From DASTCC01 sp035711465 (lineage in GTDB: Bacteria; Acidobacteriota; Vicinamibacteria; Vicinamibacterales; SCN-69-37): a DNA stretch of 12,222 nt. The notes under the pieces are model-generated. The model was not told the DNA's origin, made no database searches, and saw only the letters and a list, made by a program, of their open reading frames with translations. A program made the position numbers and the translations under genes. The DNA is taken from assembly GCA_035711465.1 (NCBI GenBank), contig DASTCC010000404.1, positions 1-12,222 on the forward strand. The letters run 5' to 3'. This document shows, one piece after another, positions 8,765-12,222 of the stretch (position 1 is the first letter of the stretch; every line of letters starts with the position of its first letter).

Positions 8765-8840
8765 GGGCCCCTAGCTCAGCGGTTAGAGCTGCCGGCTCAT
8801 AACCGGTTGGTCCCAGGTTCGAATCCTGGGGGGCCCACCA
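8765..8840 (+). tRNA. tRNA with anticodon CAU (probably Ile2, otherwise elongator Met), CCA encoded
   Basis: The 76-base gene folds completely. The acceptor GGGCCCC (8765-8771) pairs fully with GGGGCCC (8830-8836). The D arm is GCTC/GAGC with the short loop AGCGGTTA. The anticodon arm is GCCGG / CTCATAA / CCGGT with one G-T pair at its base. The variable region is TGGTC, the T arm CCAGG / TTCGAAT / CCTGG, then discriminator A and an encoded CCA. It is not the initiator: the first pair G1-C72 is matched and the initiator-specific GGG/CCC anticodon stem is absent. The short D loop, the C4-G69 and C5-G68 pairs and the TTGGTC run after the anticodon stem resemble bacterial tRNA-Ile2, whose CAU becomes lysidine-AU through TilS and reads AUA. 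Elongator Met remains possible. It lies 96 bases after rpoD. Confidence 0.95.
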
Positions 8841-8845
8841 TCCTT

Positions 8846-8931
8846 CGCTCGCGCTTCCCAAGAGCACCCCGCGAGCTGCGGATGGCAGGCCAGGGCGCTC
8901 GCGCTTGCCAAGGGCACTCCGCGAGCTACGG
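8846..8931. repeat. Imperfect 36-bp direct repeat, each copy with a GCTCGCG/CGCGAGC stem
   Basis: Copy one is 8846-8881 and copy two 8896-8931, 50 bases apart from start to start and matching at 32 of 36 positions. Each copy starts with GCTCGCG and ends with its reverse complement CGCGAGC around a 16-base middle, so each could fold into a hairpin. The pair begins six bases after the tRNA CCA end and finishes 73 bases before the next gene. They may be degenerate copies of a small palindromic element, or tandem hairpins that end tRNA transcription; no T-tract follows either. Confidence 0.6.
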
Positions 8932-8994
8932 CCCTCCGCCGCCTTCCGACGTCATAGCCTGAAGGACCACCCCCAAAACTCCCTCCCGCGTCAC

Positions 8995-8999
8995 GGAGG
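8995..8999 (+). promoter_or_regulatory. Shine-Dalgarno GGAGG before the DJ-1/PfpI gene
   Basis: GGAGG lies five bases before the ATG at 9005 and supports that start, which also preserves the N-terminal membrane segment. The remaining bases from 8932 to 8994 show no convincing promoter. Confidence 0.7.
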
Positions 9000-9004
9000 C
9001 AGTC

Positions 9005-10147
9005 ATGAACAAGCGCATCGTCGGCTGGAGCGCTCTCGCGGCGGCCGGACTGGCCGGTGCGGCCGGAGGAGCCTGGATCGCCTCTCTGCCGCCAGCGCCG
9101 ACCACGTGGAACCCACCGCCGATCGGTAAGGACGAAGCCGACGCGGCGCTCGCGGCGTTGAAGCCGCCGAAGCGGCTGCGTCCGGTCGTCGCGATCATCG
9201 GCATCAACGACACCACGGAGACGACCGACTACCTGATGCCCTACGGCATCCTCAAACGGGCCGATGTGGCCGACGTCGTCGCGCTCGCGACCGCGCCCGG
9301 GCCGGTCGACCTCTACCCCGCGCTCACCGTCCGGCCAGACGCCACGATCGCGGAGTTCGAGACCCAGTATCCCGACGGCGCCGACTACGTGATCGTGCCG
9401 CAGATGAGTCGCGGTGACGACCCGGTGGTGCTCGACTTCTTGAACCGGCAGGCCGCGAAGGGTGCCACGGTCGTCGGCGTCTGCGCGGGCGCGAGGATCG
9501 TCGCCGCCGCGGGACTGCTCGACGGCAAACGCGCGACGACCCACTGGTACTACCTGGATGAGCTGCTCGACCACCCGCGAATCGCGTACGTCGCGGATCG
9601 AAGGCTGGTGACCGATCGAGGTGTGGCCACGACCACCGGCGTCACCGCGTCGATGCCGATGACGCTGACACTGATCGAGGCGATCGCCGGTCGCGACAAA
9701 GCCGAAGACATCGCCATGGACCTCGGTCTGGCCGCGTGGGACGCCCGTCACGACAGCAGCGCGTTTCGGTTCACGCGCCCATTTGCACTGACGGCCATCC
9801 AAAACACCCTCGCATTCTGGAATCGGGAACGGCTCGGCATCGAGCTCGCGCCCGGCGTCGACGAGGTCTCGCTCGCGCTCGTCGCCGACGCCTGGTCGCG
9901 GACGTCTCGATCGCGGGCGCTGACGTTCGCGGCCGGCAACGAGGTGAGAACCCGCAGCGGGCTCAACGTCGTGCCGGACGAAACGACGTCCAGCTGGCCC
10001 GCGGAACGGCGGATACCCGCGCTCGAGCCTCGCCCCGCCGCCGCGCTCGAGGAGACGCTGGCGCAGATTGAAGATCGGTACGGTAGGCCGACGTCAGACT
10101 TCGTCGCGATGCAGCTCGAGTATCCGCCGCAGCGACTGATTCGCTGA
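9005..10147 (+). CDS. Membrane-anchored DJ-1/PfpI-family protein
   Basis: The 380-residue protein opens with two basic residues and a hydrophobic stretch (about 5-28, VGWSALAAAGLAGAAGGAWI), a signal anchor or signal peptide, then a proline-rich linker. A DJ-1/PfpI (class I glutamine amidotransferase-like) domain spans about 60-245. It has a first strand PVVAIIGIND, an acidic residue at E72, ADYVIVPQMSRGDD, and the nucleophile elbow VVGVCAGARIVAAAGLL with the likely reactive cysteine C160. The following THWYYLDELLDH and TDRGVATTTGVTASMPM are the segments that follow the elbow in GlxA-type DJ-1 domains. The helix-turn-helix of GlxA-type AraC regulators is missing. Residues 284-325 resemble 71-112, suggesting a partial second DJ-1 unit. 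The active domain probably faces the periplasm. DJ-1-family members include proteases, glyoxalases, isonitrile hydratases and chaperones, so activity cannot be assigned. Convergent with the radical SAM gene, 12 bases apart. Confidence 0.8.
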   Translation: MNKRIVGWSALAAAGLAGAAGGAWIASLPPAPTTWNPPPIGKDEADAALAALKPPKRLRPVVAIIGINDTTETTDYLMPYGILKRADVADVVALATAPGPVDLYPALTVRPDATIAEFETQYPDGADYVIVPQMSRGDDPVVLDFLNRQAAKGATVVGVCAGARIVAAAGLLDGKRATTHWYYLDELLDHPRIAYVADRRLVTDRGVATTTGVTASMPMTLTLIEAIAGRDKAEDIAMDLGLAAWDARHDSSAFRFTRPFALTAIQNTLAFWNRERLGIELAPGVDEVSLALVADAWSRTSRSRALTFAAGNEVRTRSGLNVVPDETTSSWPAERRIPALEPRPAAALEETLAQIEDRYGRPTSDFVAMQLEYPPQRLIR

Positions 10148-10159
10148 GACCCGCGGTCA

Positions 10160-11596
10160 TCACACCGGCGACGTACGGCCTTCAGGTGGTGCGACCACCT
10201 CGGCGGGGTCGTTTGCCTCCTCCGCCGTCACCTTCGACAGCACGCCCTCGAGCAGCGGCGTCATCACGCCGAGCTGCTTCGCGCGGATGACCATGTCCCA
10301 GAGCGGCTCGAACTTCTTCCACCCGGCCGCGTAGAAGAAGTGCTTGATGCGGTGCTTCACCGCATCGTGCGACCACGCCGCCCTGGTGATTGCGGGCCAG
10401 CGATAGAACTCGCGATACGCCCGGTCGTAGCCCTGCTTCAACTGTTCCGGCGTCAACCGCGCCGGCCGGTAGACGACGGTTCTGGTGTCGTAGAGATCCC
10501 AGTCGCGCGTCAGGATGCGGCCGTCGGCCTCGGTGCGCGCGAACAGGCGCGTGCCGGGATACGGCGTCATGATGTGGAACGTCGCCGTCGTGATCCCATG
10601 CTCGATCGCCCACTCGACCGTGCGCGCGAACACGTCCTGATCGTCGTCGTCCATCCCGAAGACGAAGCTGCCGTTGATCATCACGCCGAGGCTGTGCAGC
10701 CGCCGCGTCACCGCGGCGTAGTCGCGGCCGAGGTTCTGGCGCTTGTTGCTCCGCACGAGGTTGCCGGGCGTCAGCGTCTCGAAGCCGACGAAGATGCTGC
10801 GCAGGCCGGCTTCGGCGGCGCGCTCGATCAGATCGCCACGCAGGATCGAGTCGACGGTGGCGGCGCCCTGGAAGAGCCGATTCATGCCGCGCATGCCGTC
10901 GAAGAGCGCGGTCGCAAAGCGGCGATCGCCGAGCAGGTGATCGTCGAGAAAATAGAGATGGCGTCCGGGCAGCCGATCGATCTCGGCGAGCGCGTCGTCG
11001 ACGCGTTGGGTATAGAACGATCGGCCGCCCTCGAAGAAGGCGTCCTTGTAGCAGAAGTCGCAATGCTGCGGACAGCCGCGCGTGACGACGATCGAGTTCG
11101 GCACCAGGTAGCGACGGCGTTCGATCAGGTCGCGGCGGATCGGCGGAATCCGATCCAGCGTCCGATCCGTCGTCGACGCGTAGCGGCGGGCGGCGCGGCC
11201 GGCGCGGAAGTCGGCGAGGAACCTCGGGAAGGTCTGATCGCCCGGGCCGAGAAAGATGGTGTCGGCATGCGCGGCCGCTTCGTCGGGCAGCGCGGTGACG
11301 TGGAGCCCGCCGAGAATCACGTACGAGCCGATGGCGCGATACGCGTCCGCGAGCGCATACGCCCGGCGGGCGTTGGTGATGTACACCTGAATCGCCACCA
11401 GGTCGGGCCGGTCGTTGGTCTGGAGCGGCATGACATGCTCGTCGACGATGACGGCCTGGTCGTCGGGCGCCAGGTATGCGGCGAGCGTGGCGAGCCCGAG
11501 CGGCGGGAAGAGCGAATATTTGATGGGCCGCCAGTAGGGACTCGTCGCTTCGGTGAGCGCCGGCAGGATGAACTTGACTCGCAGTCGTCGGGGCAT
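10160..11596 (-). CDS. Radical SAM protein with N-terminal B12-binding-type domain
   Basis: With the start chosen here the protein has 478 residues. The N-terminal part (about 1-150) is a Rossmann-like cobalamin-binding-type domain: LRVKFILPAL, PPLGLATLAAYL, VIVDEHV, LVAIQVYITNARRAYALAD, YVILGGLHVTALPDEA, and FLGPGD. The clear DxHxxG histidine motif is absent, as in many of these proteins. The radical SAM core follows, with the iron-sulfur cluster motif C175-PQH-C179-DF-C182, then HLYFLDDHLLGD, FVGFETLTPGNL, GSFVFGMDDDD and TPYPGTRLF. The C-terminal KHRIKHFFYAAGWKKFEPLW region is an extension of unknown role. The overall plan matches the BchE/P-methylase-like group; the substrate is unknown. 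A longer reading starts at 11662, but its extra residues are encoded by the promoter-like region shared with the divergent gene, so the ATG at 11594-11596 is preferred. No strong Shine-Dalgarno is visible. Confidence 0.85.
   Translation of the reverse strand: MPRRLRVKFILPALTEATSPYWRPIKYSLFPPLGLATLAAYLAPDDQAVIVDEHVMPLQTNDRPDLVAIQVYITNARRAYALADAYRAIGSYVILGGLHVTALPDEAAAHADTIFLGPGDQTFPRFLADFRAGRAARRYASTTDRTLDRIPPIRRDLIERRRYLVPNSIVVTRGCPQHCDFCYKDAFFEGGRSFYTQRVDDALAEIDRLPGRHLYFLDDHLLGDRRFATALFDGMRGMNRLFQGAATVDSILRGDLIERAAEAGLRSIFVGFETLTPGNLVRSNKRQNLGRDYAAVTRRLHSLGVMINGSFVFGMDDDDQDVFARTVEWAIEHGITTATFHIMTPYPGTRLFARTEADGRILTRDWDLYDTRTVVYRPARLTPEQLKQGYDRAYREFYRWPAITRAAWSHDAVKHRIKHFFYAAGWKKFEPLWDMVIRAKQLGVMTPLLEGVLSKVTAEEANDPAEVVAPPEGRTSPV
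10184..10200. other. Perfect 7-bp hairpin in the convergent 3' region
   Basis: AGGTGGT (10184-10190) and ACCACCT (10194-10200) pair around a GCG loop, 36 bases beyond the DJ-1/PfpI stop and inside the last codons of the radical SAM gene. The position suits a transcription-ending structure for the plus-strand gene, but there is no T-tract, so this is only a candidate. Confidence 0.25.
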
Positions 11597-11611
11597 GGGG
11601 TCGGCTCGGGC

Positions 11612-11639
11612 TTGCCAGGGACGCGGGAGCCAGTATACT
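11612..11639 (+). promoter_or_regulatory. Sigma-70-type promoter for the sugar transferase, overlapping a possible divergent promoter
   Basis: TTGCCA (11612-11617, five of six -35 bases) and TATACT (11634-11639, five of six -10 bases) are 16 bases apart, predicting a start near 11646, about 19 bases before the GTG at 11665. The -10 lies in the palindrome AGTATACT (11632-11639), so TATACT is also present on the minus strand (11637-11632). There it could serve the radical SAM gene with TTGCAA (11662-11657) as a weak -35 at a long 19-base spacing. The two genes may therefore share one control region of 68 bases. Confidence 0.5.
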
Positions 11640-11664
11640 TTGTATTGAAGAGTAATTTGCAACA

Positions 11665-12222
11665 GTGATTACGCGACGTCTATTCGACCTGGCGGGAGCA
11701 ACAGCAGGGCTGATTGTGTTCGCCCCGGTGATGGCGCTGGTGGCGCTGGCGATCGTCGGGGATGATGGGCGGCCGATCCTGTTCCGACAGGAGCGCGTCG
11801 GCTACCGCCGCCGTCGGTTCTCGATTCTGAAGTTCCGATCGATGCGCGACGGACGCATTACGAGAGTCGGACGGCTACTGCGCGCCACGGGGCTGGACGA
11901 GATCACGCAGTTCGTGAACATCCTGCGCGGCGACATGAGCGCCGTCGGTCCACGGCCACTGACGCCGGACGACGTGGATCGCTACGGCTGGTCGTCGGCG
12001 GCATACGACTTCCGCTGGGACGCGCGTCCCGGACTGACGGGCTTGGCGCAACTCGTCGGCGCATCAGCACCTGGCGACGCACTCGAACTGGACCGGACCT
12101 ACCTCGCCCGGCAATCGCTCCTGCTCGACTGCCAACTCATCGCGCTGTCGTTCGTCGTCAACGCCGTCGGCAAGACGCGCGTGCATCGCTGGCTGAGGGG
12201 GTCGGAGTGGGGTCAGTGCAGG
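11665..12222 (+). CDS. Polyprenyl-phosphate sugar-1-phosphate transferase, PglC-like (3' end outside window)
   Basis: The frame is open from GTG (11665) to the last base, giving 186 residues without a stop. It is a short, single-domain bacterial sugar transferase (monotopic phosphoglycosyltransferase). It has an N-terminal RRLFDLAGA and hydrophobic re-entrant helix (about 6-31), ILFRQERVG (39-46), FSILKFRSMRDG (52-63), and the catalytic pair in GLDEITQF (D78-E79). NILRGDMSAVGPRPLTP (85-101) and RPGLTGLAQLVG follow. These enzymes transfer a sugar-1-phosphate from a nucleotide sugar to undecaprenyl phosphate, the first membrane step of exopolysaccharide or O-antigen assembly. The loop between RSMR and RVGR is very short compared with many WbaP-type relatives. 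The start is supported by the promoter upstream and by the N-terminus beginning just before the conserved RLFDL; only a weak GAAGAG lies upstream as a ribosome site. The last residues read through a GGGGTCAG motif and may be divergent C-terminal extension. Confidence 0.88.
   Translation, partial: MITRRLFDLAGATAGLIVFAPVMALVALAIVGDDGRPILFRQERVGYRRRRFSILKFRSMRDGRITRVGRLLRATGLDEITQFVNILRGDMSAVGPRPLTPDDVDRYGWSSAAYDFRWDARPGLTGLAQLVGASAPGDALELDRTYLARQSLLLDCQLIALSFVVNAVGKTRVHRWLRGSEWGQCR
12209..12222 (+). repeat. Possible start of a second GGGGTCAG-type element, cut by the window end
   Basis: GGGGTCAG (12209-12216) is identical to the outer eight bases of the MITE/REP-like element at 2368-2375; the next bases (TGCAGG) differ. 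It lies where a sugar transferase of this type would normally be ending, which is a common place for REP-like repeats. Eight bases could match by chance, and the rest of the candidate lies outside the window. Confidence 0.3.

Noticed and set aside
8685..8867. 60-codon minus-strand frame containing PQDSNLGPTGYEPAAL
   Set aside because: This is the well-known spurious peptide produced by translating the antisense strand of a tRNA gene; it lies over the tRNA at 8765-8840.
8783..9802. 339-codon minus-strand frame over the DJ-1/PfpI gene
   Set aside because: Its C-terminus (PRIRTWDQPVMSRQL) is another antisense-tRNA translation and the rest is the shadow of the DJ-1/PfpI coding sequence.
11597..11662. 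22-residue N-terminal extension of the radical SAM protein
   Set aside because: The extension is encoded by the AT-rich promoter-like region and precedes the conserved LRVKFILPAL strand; the internal ATG at 11596 gives a normal N-terminus.
10340..11668. 442-codon plus-strand open frame over the radical SAM gene
   Set aside because: It is antisense to a protein with an intact CxxxCxxC motif and conserved domains; its translation has no recognisable motif and it would run into the sugar transferase start.

Overview
The window is dense, high-GC (well over 60%) bacterial chromosome. The mix of genes (a MutS2 with a C-terminal Smr domain, linked dnaG and rpoD, a B12-binding-type radical SAM protein, a short PglC-like sugar transferase) and the palindromic elements whose ends begin GGGGTCAG suggest a soil or sediment Acidobacteriota, possibly Vicinamibacteria. 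That placement is an inference from gene content and style; no marker in the window proves it.

Layout, left to right. (1) 1-435, plus strand: the 3' part of larB (nickel-pincer cofactor synthesis), which enters from outside the window and converges on, and overlaps by 13 bases, (2) a minus-strand pair of family-2 glycosyltransferases (2335 down to 423) joined by a 4-base ATGA stop/start overlap. (3) 2336-2651: a 316-base intergenic region almost filled by a 232-bp MITE/REP-like element with 44-bp terminal inverted repeats (43 of 44 matching). It sits between the divergent glycosyltransferase pair and mutS2. (4) 2652-8668, plus strand: mutS2, dnaG, rpoD, an information-processing cluster. It resembles the classical macromolecular-synthesis operon, but mutS2 occupies the upstream position and no rpsU is visible. 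(5) 8669-9004: a 336-base non-coding stretch with two hairpins behind rpoD, a tRNA with anticodon CAU (probably the lysidine-modified Ile2 type, otherwise elongator Met), and a 36-bp imperfect direct repeat. (6) 9005-10147, plus strand: a membrane-anchored DJ-1/PfpI-family protein, convergent with (7) a B12-binding-type radical SAM protein (minus strand, 11596-10160). (8) 11665-12222, plus strand: a polyprenyl-phosphate sugar-1-phosphate transferase that runs off the right edge, divergent from the radical SAM gene across a 68-bp promoter region.

Functionally, the centre is housekeeping: DNA and ribosome-collision maintenance (MutS2), replication priming (DnaG), the primary sigma factor (RpoD) and a tRNA. 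The flanks are envelope and polysaccharide functions (two glycosyltransferases on the left, a glycan-initiating phosphoglycosyltransferase on the right) plus two proteins of unsettled role (DJ-1-like and radical SAM). I see no CRISPR array, prophage, complete transposase gene or convincing new defence system. The most interesting non-standard signals are the MITE/REP-like element, a second end-like motif at the right edge, the repeat-rich stretch around the tRNA, a partial internal duplication in the DJ-1 protein and a glycosyltransferase without the usual DxD motif.
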